DNA of 6,881 nt from Salinisphaera sp. UBA6602 (GCA_002433465.1 DJIE01000071.1:1-6881); one strand, 5' to 3'; counted from the stretch's first letter, positions 1-6,881 are shown. The notes: generated by a model not told the origin, from the letters alone. Made by a program: numbers and translations.

Positions 1-1
1 C

Positions 2-463
<462 letters not shown>

Positions 464-501
464 TCGCGGCGCCTCGCCCACGACGAGCCCGGGTGCAAGG
501 C

Positions 502-539
502 GGCTGACGGCTGCGTGTGTCTGCACACGAACGGCAGCC
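502..539 (+). other. Imperfect stem-loop downstream of pepA
   Basis: The core is a perfect 6-bp stem, CGTGTG (514-519) against CACACG (524-529), around a 4-base loop. GGCTG (502-506) can pair with CAGCC (535-539) outside it, with an asymmetric internal loop between. No T-tract follows, so it is not a classical intrinsic terminator. It may slow decay of the pepA transcript or be chance pairing in GC-rich DNA. Confidence 0.3.
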
Positions 540-563
540 ATGCGCGCCCGGGCCGCCGTAAAT

Positions 564-594
564 CGGCCTTTCCCCGCGTTGCGGGGCAGGGCCG
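564..594 (+). other. Strong GC-rich hairpin between pepA and holC
   Basis: CGGCC (564-568) pairs with GGCCG (590-594), and CCCCGC (572-577) pairs with GCGGGG (581-586) around a 3-base loop GTT. Between the two stems are one G-U pair, one A-U pair and one mismatch. This makes a nearly continuous 13-14 bp stem, the strongest hairpin I found in the window. There is no following run of T, so it could be a transcript-stabilising structure, a processing site, or a terminator that needs other factors. It lies about 100 bp after the pepA stop and 39 bp before the holC start. Confidence 0.45.
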
Positions 595-621
595 GCCGCG
601 CGATGCCGGGTTGACGCCAGC

Positions 622-626
622 AGAGG
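622..626 (+). promoter_or_regulatory. Ribosome binding site that fixes the GTG start of holC
   Basis: AGAGG lies 7 bases before GTG at 634. It supports starting holC at that GTG, which gives a chi subunit of normal length with the conserved hydrophobic first strand (TEVFFYIL) at its N-terminus. Confidence 0.6.
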
Positions 627-633
627 TTGTTCA

Positions 634-1068
634 GTGACCGAGGTCTTCTTCTATATTCTGGAAGACGAGGCAGAGGATGCCAGTGCACGTTTTGCCTGCC
701 GCCTGACCGAAAAGGCACACGAAAACGGGCACCGGGTGTATCTGCATGTCGCCGACGAGGCCGCTGCCGACACGCTCGACGCCCTGCTCTGGGTCTTTCG
801 CCAGGGCAGCTTCGTGCCGCATGCGAAAATGGCCGCGCTGGAAGCCGACGACGATCTGACGCCGGTGGTCATCGGCTGCGGCGAGCCGCCACCGGGCTTC
901 GACGATATGCTGATCAATCTCGGCGGCGACGTCGGCCGTTTCTTCTCGCGCTTTGCCCGCCACAACGAAATCGTGGCGCCGACCGATGTCGATAGCGCGC
1001 GCACGCGGTATCGTTTCTACAAGGATCGCGGCTACGCCCTGACCACGCACAAGATCGCCGCGGGCTAG
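634..1068 (+). CDS. holC: DNA polymerase III subunit chi
   Basis: The 144-residue product matches the chi subunit, which is about 147 residues in E. coli. Chi forms a dimer with psi, links the clamp loader to single-stranded-DNA-binding protein (SSB) at the replication fork, and so helps hand over the primer. Visible family features are the N-terminal beta strand VFFYIL (4-9), the helix and strand ending in RVYLHVADE (34-42), LDALLW (48-53), the hallmark SFVPH (59-63) and the C-terminal block with RTRYRFYKDRGYAL (about 122-135). In E. coli the matching region reads LDEALW then SFVPH, followed by a glycine-rich stretch. Here that stretch is replaced by an acidic segment (LEADDDLTP, 69-77), as seen in other divergent HolC proteins. 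The start is GTG, chosen for the AGAGG site before it. The gene lies between pepA and valS as in E. coli. A possible weak terminator overlaps its stop codon. Confidence 0.93.
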   Translation: MTEVFFYILEDEAEDASARFACRLTEKAHENGHRVYLHVADEAAADTLDALLWVFRQGSFVPHAKMAALEADDDLTPVVIGCGEPPPGFDDMLINLGGDVGRFFSRFARHNEIVAPTDVDSARTRYRFYKDRGYALTTHKIAAG

Positions 1069-1077
1069 CGATTTTTT
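1051..1077 (+). terminator. Possible weak intrinsic terminator or attenuator overlapping the holC stop
   Basis: AAGATCGC (1051-1058) can pair with GCGATTTT (1068-1075) with one G-U pair, leaving a 9-base loop that contains part of the holC stop codon. The 3' arm runs into six T (1072-1077), the longest T-run in the window. The stem is partly A-U and the loop is large, so termination would be weak. It could lower read-through from holC into valS. A second small stem, GCCCG (1095-1099) with CGGGC (1105-1109), lies just before the valS ribosome binding site. Confidence 0.3.
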
Positions 1078-1123
1078 AAACTAACGAACGACCGGCCCGG
1101 ATAGCGGGCTAAAGGCTTTTGGG

Positions 1124-4075
1124 ATGGCAGAGCTGGACAAGACCTTCGACCCCCATACCATCGAGGCACGCTGGTACCCCGTCTGGGAAGAGCGCGGCTA
1201 TTTCGCGCCCGATTACGATGCCCCGGGCGACCCCTACTGCATCATGCTCCCGCCGCCGAACGTCACCGGCAGCCTGCATATGGGCCATGCCTTCCAGCAC
1301 ACGCTCATGGATGCGCTGACCCGCTATCACCGCATGCTCGGCGATCCCACGCTCTGGCAGCCGGGCACCGACCATGCCGGTATTGCCACGCAGATGCTGG
1401 TCGAACGCAAGGTCGAGGCTCAGGGCGAATCGCGCCATGCGCTGGGCCGCGCGGCCTTTACCGACCGTATCTGGGACTGGAAAGCCGAATCCGGCGGGCA
1501 TATCACCCGCCAGATGCGCCGGCTGGGCACCTCGGTGGACTGGTCGCGCGAACGCTTCACCATGGACGACGGGCTGTCCGAGGCGGTGCGCGATACCTTT
1601 GTCGCGCTCTACGACAAAGGCCTGATCTATCGCGGTCAGCGGCTGGTGAACTGGGACCCGGTTCTGGACACGGCCGTGTCCGATCTCGAAGTGGAGAACG
1701 CCGAAGTCGCCGGGCATATGTGGCACTTCAAGTATCCGCTCGAAAACGGCGCCACCTACGAATACGTGGAGACGGACGAGGACGGCAACGAAACCTTCCG
1801 CGAAACCCGCGACTATATTTCGATCGCCACCACCCGCCCGGAAACCATGCTCGGCGACGGCGCAATCGCCGTGCACCCGGACGATTCGCGCTATGCGCCC
1901 ATCGTCGGCCTGCGCTGCGAGATTCCGGTCGGCCCGAAGGCCCAGCGGCGTCTGATTCCGATCATTACCGACGAATATCCGGACCCGGACTTCGGCTCCG
2001 GCGCGGTCAAGATCACCGGCGCACACGACTTCAACGACTATGAAGTCGCAAAGCGCAACGCCATCCCGATGTATCGGTTGATGGACAGCAAGGCGGCGCT
2101 GCGCGTCGACGGCGAAGCCTACGAGCAGGCGGCCGCCCGCGCGGCCGAGATCGTGGTCCGCGGCGAGACGCCGAACGCGGTGGACGTGGATGCGATCAAC
2201 CTGGTGCCGGACGACTATCGCGGGCTCGATCGCTATGAAGCGCGCCGCCAGATCGTCGAGGCCATCGACAGCGAAGGCCTGATGATCGCGGTCGAGGACA
2301 AGGCCATCATGCAGCCCTACGGCGATCGCTCCGGCGACGTGATCGAGCCGATGCTCACCAACCAGTGGTTCGTGGACGCCAAGACGCTGGCCAAGCCAGC
2401 GATCGAAGCCGTTGAAACCGGGCGCATCAAGTTCGTGCCGTCCAACTGGGACAAGACCTACTACGAATGGATGCGCAATATCCAGGACTGGTGCATCTCG
2501 CGTCAGCTTTGGTGGGGACACCGCATCCCGGCCTGGTATGACGCCGACGGCCATATCTATGTCGGCAAATCCGAAGCCGAGGTGCGCGAAAAGCACGGTC
2601 TGGGCTCCGAGGTGACGCTGACCCAGGACGAGGACGTGCTCGATACCTGGTTCTCCTCCGGTCTGTGGCCGTTCTCTACCCTCGGCTGGCCCGAGAAGAC
2701 GAAGGCACTGGAGACGTTCTACCCGACCTCCGTGCTGGTGACCGGCTTCGATATCATCTTCTTCTGGGTCGCCCGGATGATCATGATGGGCCTGGAATTC
2801 ATGGACGACGTGCCGTTTCGCGAAGTCTATGTGCACGGGCTCGTGCGCGACTCGGACGGCGCCAAGATGTCCAAGTCCAAGGGCAACGTGCTCGACCCGA
2901 TCGATCTGATCGACGGCATCGATCTGGAATCGCTGGTGACCAAGCGCACCGCGAACATGATGCAGCCGCAGAAAGCCCGCGCCATCGAAAAAGCCACCCG
3001 CAAGGCCTTCCCCGACGGCATCGCTGCCCACGGCACGGACGCACTGCGCTTTACCTTTGCTGCCCTGGCCTCGCCCGGCCGCGATATCCGTTTCGATCTG
3101 GGCCGTGTCGAGGGCTATCGCAACTTCTGCAACAAGCTCTGGAACGCCGCGCGCTTCACGCTGATGCAGATTCCGGAGGACTACACGCCGGCGGCCGACG
3201 ACGCCGTGGAACTCTCCCAGGCCGACCGTTGGATCGTATCGCGCCTGCAGCGCGTCGAGCGCGAAGTCGCGACCCAGTTCGACCAGTATCGTTTCGATCT
3301 CGCCGCCAAGGCGATCCACGATTTCATCTGGCACTACTTCTGTGACTGGTATCTCGAGCTGATCAAGCCGGTTCTGTCCGGCGATGCCAGCGATGCGGCC
3401 AAGGCCGGCACGCGCCGTACCCTGCTGCGTACACTGGAAGCCACGCTGCGTCTGGCGCATCCGCTGATGCCGTTCATCACCGAAGAGATCTGGCAGCGCG
3501 TGGCTCCGCTGGCCCGTGGCCAAGCGCTGGCCAGCAACGGCGAGAGCATTTCCGTACAGCCATTCCCGCGTGCCGACGACGCCCGTATCGACGCCGTCGC
3601 CGAAGCCGAAATCGACTGGCTGCGCGACGTGATCGCCGGCCTGCGCACCATTCGCGGGGAAATGGATATCGCGCCCAGCCAGCCCATGCCGGTGATGGTC
3701 GCCAATGCCAGCGACAGCGATCGCCAGCGTCTGTCCGACCATCGCGCGGCAATCGATTTTCTCGCCCGCGTGGAGTCGATCGACGAAATCACGGTCGAAG
3801 ACGCGCCCGATTCCGCCACCGCACTGGTCGGCGACATGCAACTTCGCGTACCGCTCGCCGGTCTGATCGACAAGGAGGCGGAACTGGCCCGTCTGGACAA
3901 GCGGCTCGCCAAGCTGGAAAAAGACCTCGCCGGCATTCGTGGCCGTCTGGCCAGCGAATCGTTCGTGGCCAAGGCACCGGCCGATGTCGTGGCCAAGGCC
4001 CGCGAACAGCAGGCCAGCGTCGAACGCGAGGCCAGCGAGCTGGCGGAACAACGCGCGCGCATCGCGGCACTCTAG
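1124..4075 (+). CDS. valS: Valyl-tRNA synthetase (class Ia)
   Basis: The 983-residue enzyme charges tRNA-Val with valine using ATP and hydrolyses mischarged Thr-tRNA-Val. The E. coli protein is 951 residues. In order: the N-terminal ValRS block ([20 protein letters not shown], 7-26); the ATP-binding HIGH motif as HMGH (52-55) within [13 protein letters not shown]; the editing (CP1) domain with TTRPETMLG (236-244) and AHDFNDYE (300-307); EPMLTNQW (408-415); [16 protein letters not shown] from 456; DTWFSS from 507; KMSKS (581-585); an anticodon-binding helical domain with DRW (701-703) and FITEEIWQ (784-791); and a charged C-terminal coiled coil from about 914 to the end, which clamps tRNA in this family. 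The ATG at 1124 has AAAGG 8 bases upstream. Compared with E. coli there is an acidic insert before TTRPET ([20 protein letters not shown]) and glycine at 299 where proline is usual. The gene looks complete and functional. Confidence 0.98.
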   Translation: MAELDKTFDPHTIEARWYPVWEERGYFAPDYDAPGDPYCIMLPPPNVTGSLHMGHAFQHTLMDALTRYHRMLGDPTLWQPGTDHAGIATQMLVERKVEAQGESRHALGRAAFTDRIWDWKAESGGHITRQMRRLGTSVDWSRERFTMDDGLSEAVRDTFVALYDKGLIYRGQRLVNWDPVLDTAVSDLEVENAEVAGHMWHFKYPLENGATYEYVETDEDGNETFRETRDYISIATTRPETMLGDGAIAVHPDDSRYAPIVGLRCEIPVGPKAQRRLIPIITDEYPDPDFGSGAVKITGAHDFNDYEVAKRNAIPMYRLMDSKAALRVDGEAYEQAAARAAEIVVRGETPNAVDVDAINLVPDDYRGLDRYEARRQIVEAIDSEGLMIAVEDKAIMQPYGDRSGDVIEPMLTNQWFVDAKTLAKPAIEAVETGRIKFVPSNWDKTYYEWMRNIQDWCISRQLWWGHRIPAWYDADGHIYVGKSEAEVREKHGLGSEVTLTQDEDVLDTWFSSGLWPFSTLGWPEKTKALETFYPTSVLVTGFDIIFFWVARMIMMGLEFMDDVPFREVYVHGLVRDSDGAKMSKSKGNVLDPIDLIDGIDLESLVTKRTANMMQPQKARAIEKATRKAFPDGIAAHGTDALRFTFAALASPGRDIRFDLGRVEGYRNFCNKLWNAARFTLMQIPEDYTPAADDAVELSQADRWIVSRLQRVEREVATQFDQYRFDLAAKAIHDFIWHYFCDWYLELIKPVLSGDASDAAKAGTRRTLLRTLEATLRLAHPLMPFITEEIWQRVAPLARGQALASNGESISVQPFPRADDARIDAVAEAEIDWLRDVIAGLRTIRGEMDIAPSQPMPVMVANASDSDRQRLSDHRAAIDFLARVESIDEITVEDAPDSATALVGDMQLRVPLAGLIDKEAELARLDKRLAKLEKDLAGIRGRLASESFVAKAPADVVAKAREQQASVEREASELAEQRARIAAL

Positions 4076-4095
4076 CCGCCTAACGGAGATATTCC

Positions 4096-4596
4096 ATGGC
4101 CTTGCGACTTCTGATCCTGTTTATAGCGCTGCCCATCATCGAGCTGTTCCTGCTCATCAAGATTGGCGGCGTGATCGGCTTCTTCCCGACCATCGCGCTG
4201 GTGATCCTCACGGCCGTAATCGGCAGCCAGCTGGTACGTCGCCAGGGCCTGACCGTGCTCGCGCGTATTCGCGAATCGCAGGCACGCGGCGAAATGCCGG
4301 CCCTACCCATGCTCGACGGAGCCGCCCTGCTGCTGGCGGGCTTCATGCTGCTCACGCCCGGCTTCATCTCCGATGCCCTGGGTTTCGTGCTGCTCGTGCC
4401 CGGCCTGCGCCAGCAGATCGCACGACGCCTGGTCTCCCGGGTGGTGATCATGACCCCGGCCGGCGCAGGCGCGAACGAGCGCTATGCCGGGCGCGGCAGC
4501 GGCACGTCGTCGCGTACGCCGCAGTCGGTGATTGAAGGCGACTACGAACGCAAGAGCACCGATACGCGCAACGACGAAAACGACGGCCGCGACTGA
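4096..4596 (+). CDS. fxsA: FxsA-family inner-membrane protein
   Basis: The 166-residue product belongs to the FxsA family; E. coli FxsA is 158 residues and was named because its overproduction relieves exclusion of phage T7 by the F plasmid. Its normal role is unknown. Predicted membrane segments lie at about 3-21 and 25-44, and a long hydrophobic region at about 71-102 contains the family hallmark LLTPGFISDALGFVLLVPGLR. A cytosolic RR-rich loop (47-60) separates the halves. The C-terminal tail is polar, with the recurring VIEGDYER motif (145-152) and a final acidic stretch. GGAG (4085-4088) lies 7 bases before the ATG, and the gene starts 20 bp after valS stops, so the two are probably co-transcribed. 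In many proteobacteria fxsA sits just upstream of groES-groEL; here it follows valS. Family assignment is firm; function is not. Confidence 0.9.
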   Translation: MALRLLILFIALPIIELFLLIKIGGVIGFFPTIALVILTAVIGSQLVRRQGLTVLARIRESQARGEMPALPMLDGAALLLAGFMLLTPGFISDALGFVLLVPGLRQQIARRLVSRVVIMTPAGAGANERYAGRGSGTSSRTPQSVIEGDYERKSTDTRNDENDGRD

Positions 4597-4620
4597 GCCT
4601 GCGCTGCGAAACGCGCAGGC
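4597..4620 (+). terminator. Stem-loop directly after the fxsA stop, candidate 3' end of the valS-fxsA unit
   Basis: GCCTGCGC (4597-4604) pairs perfectly with GCGCAGGC (4613-4620) around an 8-base loop. It begins on the base after the TGA of fxsA. No T-run follows (CCACAAG), so it is not a textbook intrinsic terminator. Its placement before a 400-bp gene-free stretch makes a transcript end or a 3'-end stabiliser the likeliest role. Confidence 0.45.
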
Positions 4621-4692
4621 CCACAAGTCTTGGCAGTCGATCTAGCTCTGGCCTCGCGTGCCGCGTGGCTTCGTTCTCGCGCGACAAGACTT

Positions 4693-4731
4693 TTCGCAGA
4701 TTCGCGCAGATGCGGTTGGGCTTTCGCGCAG
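4693..4731 (+). repeat. Three short direct repeats, TTCG(CG)CAG
   Basis: TTCGCAGA (4693-4700), TTCGCGCAGA (4701-4710) and TTCGCGCAG (4723-4731) follow one another within 39 bp. The first two abut and the third is 12 bases further on. They could be regulator contacts or decayed duplications; no known operator is recognised. Confidence 0.4.
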
Positions 4732-4843
4732 TAGCGGGTTCGAGGCACGAACAGTCGACGGAGCCGGCCGAGAAGCGCCATTGAGCAGTACAAGCCGTGC
4801 AGCGCCCGACGCATGTCCGCGCCTCTACTGAGCTTCTGCCCTG

Positions 4844-4861
4844 TTAGCGTTCTTAGCGTTC
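4844..4861 (+). repeat. Perfect 9-bp tandem repeat (TTAGCGTTC, two copies)
   Basis: TTAGCGTTC at 4844-4852 is followed without a gap by an identical copy at 4853-4861. The 9-bp period is slightly less than one helical turn. The repeat lies about 165 bp upstream of the moxR start in a gene-free region. It could be a direct-repeat operator or a simple slippage duplication; the sequence alone does not decide. Confidence 0.55.
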
Positions 4862-4985
4862 ATTTGCGGACAGTCTGTTGATTGGATTTCCCGGCACCGC
4901 CCGCATCGCAGCCTCGACCGCGCGCGTAACCGATTGAAGAACGCCGCGGCGCCTGGCAATCGTGTCGCGATGCGCGCTTATTCGG

Positions 4986-5002
4986 TAGTCTAAATTTTAT
5001 TG
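4986..5002 (+). promoter_or_regulatory. AT-rich patch, weak candidate -10 region for moxR
   Basis: The stretch TAGTCTAAATTTTATTG stands out from its GC-rich surroundings. TAAATT (4991-4996) matches four of six bases of a -10 box and lies about 30 bases before the preferred moxR ATG. No good -35 box is visible at the right spacing, so the call rests on composition and position only. Confidence 0.25.
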
Positions 5003-5026
5003 CGCCTTTTCGAGCTCTGTTCGCCC

Positions 5027-5989
5027 ATGCCGCCGACTGCACCAGCCGACGCCGCCCAACCTGCGCCCGCTCCGCTCCAGAGCGCCGATATCGCCCGCCG
5101 GCTCGCCGACGTGCGCAGCGCGGTCGCCACCCGGGTATTTGGCAAGGACGATCGTATTCGCCTGGCCCTGGCCTGCCTGCTGGCCGACGGCCATCTGCTC
5201 ATCGAAGACGTGCCGGGGGTGGGCAAGACCACCCTCGCCCACGGCCTGGCCGACGCGCTGGGGTTGCGCTTTGCGCGTATCCAGTTCACCAGCGATCTGA
5301 TGCCCAGCGATATTCTGGGTGTCTCGGTCTACGACCGCGGCGAGGCGGCCTTCACCTTCAACGCCGGGCCGATCTTTGCCCAGCTCGTGCTGGCCGACGA
5401 AATCAACCGTGCCAGTCCGCGTACGCAAAGCGCGCTGCTCGAGGCCATGGCCGAACGCCAGGTCACCATCGAAGGGCGTACCCGGGCCTTGCCGCAGCCG
5501 TTCAACGTCATCGCCACCCAGAACCCGCTCGACCAGAGCGGTACGTTCGCGCTGCCCGACAGCCAGCTCGACCGTTTCCTGATGCGTATCGAAGTGGGCT
5601 ACCCGCCGCGCACCGCCGAACGCCGTCTGCTGGCCGGCGAACGCGACAGCACCGCCGCGATCGCGCCCGTGGCCGATGCCACCCAGCTCGGCGTCTGGCA
5701 GGCCGCGGTCCGTGCGGTGCATACCCGCGACGCGGTTCTCGATTATCTGCTCGAGCTGATCGAGTTCAGCCGACGCCGCGGGGTGTTCGAACAGGGCCTG
5801 TCGCCGCGCGCGGGGCTCGCACTGCGGCGTGCCGCCCAGGCCTGGGCGCTGCAGGACGCCCGCGATTACGTCATGCCGGAAGATATTCAGGCGGTATTGC
5901 CCGCGGTGGTCGATCATCGCCTGACCCGCAGCGATGCCGCAGAAGGCCGTGCCTCCACGCTGATGCGCGAGCAGGTCGGGGTCATCTAG
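5027..5989 (+). CDS. MoxR-family AAA+ ATPase
   Basis: The product (320 residues from ATG 5027) is a MoxR ATPase, a chaperone-like AAA+ family that helps assemble or activate protein complexes. Visible elements, numbered from that ATG, are a Pro/Ala-rich N-terminal tail (about 1-18), Walker A VPGVGKTT (62-69), the family block FTSDLMPSDILGVSVYD (about 87-103), GPIFAQLVLADEINRA with Walker B DE at 124-125, LLEAMAERQVT, sensor 1 Asn at 166 in IATQNP, the Arg of LDRF at 183 as candidate arginine finger, and sensor 2 in SPRAG (Arg 261) within the C-terminal lid. All catalytic positions are present. An in-frame TTG at 5000 would add nine residues (MRLFELCSP). I prefer the ATG because the conserved domain begins well downstream, though neither start has a strong ribosome binding site. 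A DUF58 gene follows 56 bp after the stop, the usual MoxR partner. Substrate is unknown; it is not close to methanol-dehydrogenase MoxR by context. Confidence 0.93.
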   Translation: MPPTAPADAAQPAPAPLQSADIARRLADVRSAVATRVFGKDDRIRLALACLLADGHLLIEDVPGVGKTTLAHGLADALGLRFARIQFTSDLMPSDILGVSVYDRGEAAFTFNAGPIFAQLVLADEINRASPRTQSALLEAMAERQVTIEGRTRALPQPFNVIATQNPLDQSGTFALPDSQLDRFLMRIEVGYPPRTAERRLLAGERDSTAAIAPVADATQLGVWQAAVRAVHTRDAVLDYLLELIEFSRRRGVFEQGLSPRAGLALRRAAQAWALQDARDYVMPEDIQAVLPAVVDHRLTRSDAAEGRASTLMREQVGVI

Positions 5990-6045
5990 CGCGTGACGGG
6001 CGTCGCAGACTTTTGGGCTTGGACCTGGCGCGGCAAGATCTGAAC

Positions 6046-6881
6046 ATGGCCGCGCTTCGCCGTCATGCGCGCACGCTACGCACGCGCTTCATAGAGCGAC
6101 GCAATCCACCGCGCGGCCTGCCGCTGCGGGTGTCGCGACGGCGGGTGTATATCCTGCCCACGCGCAACGGCGTGGTGTTCGCCGTGCTGCTGCTGGTCAT
6201 GCTGCTGGGCGCGACCAACTACAGCAACAGCCTCGCCTTTGCGCTGACGTTCTGGCTGGCCGCCGTGGCCCTGGTGTCCATGCACCATGCCCATGCCAAT
6301 CTGGTGGGCCTGCGTCTGCAGGCTATCCATGCCGCACCGGTGTTCGCCGGCGATACGCTGGCATTCGAGCTCAGCCTCGATGCCACCGGCGGGCGCCGCC
6401 GCCGCGCGCTGCGGGTCAGCGCCGACGGTCGCGGCGCGACCGGCCAGCTCGATATCGGCCCCGGCGAAAGCCGGATGGTGACGATCGAACAGGTCACCGA
6501 CGCACGCGGGCGCTGCCCCTGTCCGCGCCTGCGTATCGAAAGCATCTATCCGGTCGGGCTGTTCCGGGCCTGGACCTGGCTGCAGCCGAATACCCAGGTG
6601 CTGGTCTATCCGCGCTGCGCCGGCCATGACCGGCTGCCGCGCGGCGCGGGCGACACCCGCTCGACTCGACAGTTGGCCCGCAGGGGCACGGACGAGTTCC
6701 TGGGCCATCGCGACTACGTGCCCGGCGATTCACCGCGTCATATCGACTGGAAGGCCAGCGCACGCAGCGACGATCTGCGCATGCGCGAATACGCCGACCG
6801 CCAGAGTGAAGCCGTTTGGCTCGATGAAGACCGTCTCGGCACGACCGATCGCGAGGGGCGGCTATCCCAGCTTGCCCGCTG
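6046..6881 (+). CDS. DUF58 membrane protein, partner of MoxR (3' end beyond window)
   Basis: The frame stays open from ATG 6046 to the window end, giving 278 residues of a protein that continues outside. After a basic N-terminal segment (1-34) comes ILPTRNGVVF (36-45), typical of this family. Two membrane segments at about 42-57 and 63-79 follow, joined by a short loop ATNYSNSLAF. The middle part (about 85-185) is beta-rich with RIESIYPVGLFRAW (163-176), a common DUF58 stretch. The signature DUF58 block is at 223-240, DYVPGDSPRHIDWKASAR, preceded by GTDEF and followed by LRMREY. The product would be anchored in the inner membrane, with the DUF58 part, which often leads into a von Willebrand A-like fold, outside the segments; its side is not certain. 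Function is inferred from genetic linkage: MoxR and DUF58 genes commonly pair, and in Pseudomonas-type clusters a transglutaminase-like membrane protein follows. The start has only a weak AAGA site; in-frame TTG codons at 6013 and 6019 are alternatives. Confidence 0.9.
   Translation, partial: MAALRRHARTLRTRFIERRNPPRGLPLRVSRRRVYILPTRNGVVFAVLLLVMLLGATNYSNSLAFALTFWLAAVALVSMHHAHANLVGLRLQAIHAAPVFAGDTLAFELSLDATGGRRRRALRVSADGRGATGQLDIGPGESRMVTIEQVTDARGRCPCPRLRIESIYPVGLFRAWTWLQPNTQVLVYPRCAGHDRLPRGAGDTRSTRQLARRGTDEFLGHRDYVPGDSPRHIDWKASARSDDLRMREYADRQSEAVWLDEDRLGTTDREGRLSQLAR

Larger units (their letters stand above)
4621..5026 (+). other. Gene-free region between fxsA and moxR
   Basis: I find no convincing gene in about 400 bp on either strand. 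The minus-strand open frames at 4542-4814 and 4860-5042 are Arg/Ala/Ser-rich with no recognisable domain or start signal, and they run into fxsA and the start region of moxR respectively. No tRNA fits: GGTTCGAG near 4738 resembles a T-loop but has no pairing arm. The region does hold short repeats: three TTCGCAG/TTCGCGCAG copies, a 9-bp tandem duplication, and an inverted pair AAGTCTT (4625-4631) with AAGACTT (4686-4692). It becomes AT-richer near 4844-4890 and again at 4980-5002. It probably carries the promoter and control sites of the moxR unit. Confidence 0.6.

Noticed and set aside
627..995. Plus-strand 122-codon frame overlapping holC
   Set aside because: It is an Arg-rich shadow in another frame; the holC frame has the conserved chi-subunit motifs and a ribosome binding site.
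1109..4051. A 980-codon minus-strand open frame as a real gene
   Set aside because: It is exactly codon-aligned with valS, a complete and well-conserved gene. Its openness follows from the absence of TTA, CTA and TCA codons in valS, and its product shows no recognisable domain.
4730..4760. tRNA-like T-loop (GGTTCGAG) in the fxsA-moxR spacer
   Set aside because: The flanking five bases do not pair, and no anticodon arm or acceptor stem can be built around it.
4860..5042. Small minus-strand open frame (60 codons) in the gene-free region
   Set aside because: It is Arg/Ala/Lys/Ser-rich, has no recognisable motif, and overlaps the moxR start region; no ribosome binding site supports it.
4997..5917. 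A 306-codon minus-strand open frame opposite moxR
   Set aside because: It lies opposite a gene with all MoxR motifs, and its composition is that of reversed high-GC codons with no family signature.
6076..6708. A 210-codon minus-strand open frame opposite the DUF58 gene
   Set aside because: The plus-strand frame carries membrane segments and the DUF58 signature; the minus-strand product is low-complexity Ala/Gly/Gln/His-rich.

Overview
The window reads as an ordinary chromosomal stretch of a high-GC gammaproteobacterium. Codons end mostly in G or C, and the order pepA-holC-valS is the arrangement known from Escherichia coli and many relatives. The genus cannot be fixed from the sequence. A Salinisphaera- or Nevskiales-like organism is possible, but that is only a guess. 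All real genes lie on the + strand.

Layout. Positions 2-463 hold the 3' end of pepA (leucyl aminopeptidase). A 170-bp spacer with two GC-rich hairpins follows, then holC (634-1068, chi subunit of DNA polymerase III, GTG start). After 55 bp with a possible weak terminator comes valS (1124-4075, complete valyl-tRNA synthetase). An fxsA-family membrane protein gene (4096-4596) follows only 20 bp downstream and has a good ribosome binding site. A stem-loop (4597-4620) sits directly on the fxsA stop codon.

Positions 4621-5026 are about 400 bp without a convincing gene. They contain short repeats, including a perfect 9-bp tandem duplication, and an AT-rich patch just upstream of the next gene. A second unit starts there: a MoxR-type AAA+ ATPase (5027-5989), then a DUF58 membrane protein (6046 to the window end, cut off). 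This pair is a well-known gene couple, often followed by a membrane transglutaminase-like gene that would lie outside the window.

How the genes relate. The first block is housekeeping: peptide turnover, replication clamp-loader/SSB contact and tRNA charging, plus a small inner-membrane protein. The second block is a predicted chaperone-like ATPase with its membrane-anchored partner, linked to envelope or complex assembly in better-studied bacteria. I see no tRNA, rRNA, CRISPR array, insertion sequence or phage gene. No clearly undescribed system is visible. The points most worth checking are the gene-free region before moxR, the unusual editing-site residue in ValRS and the placement of fxsA next to valS.
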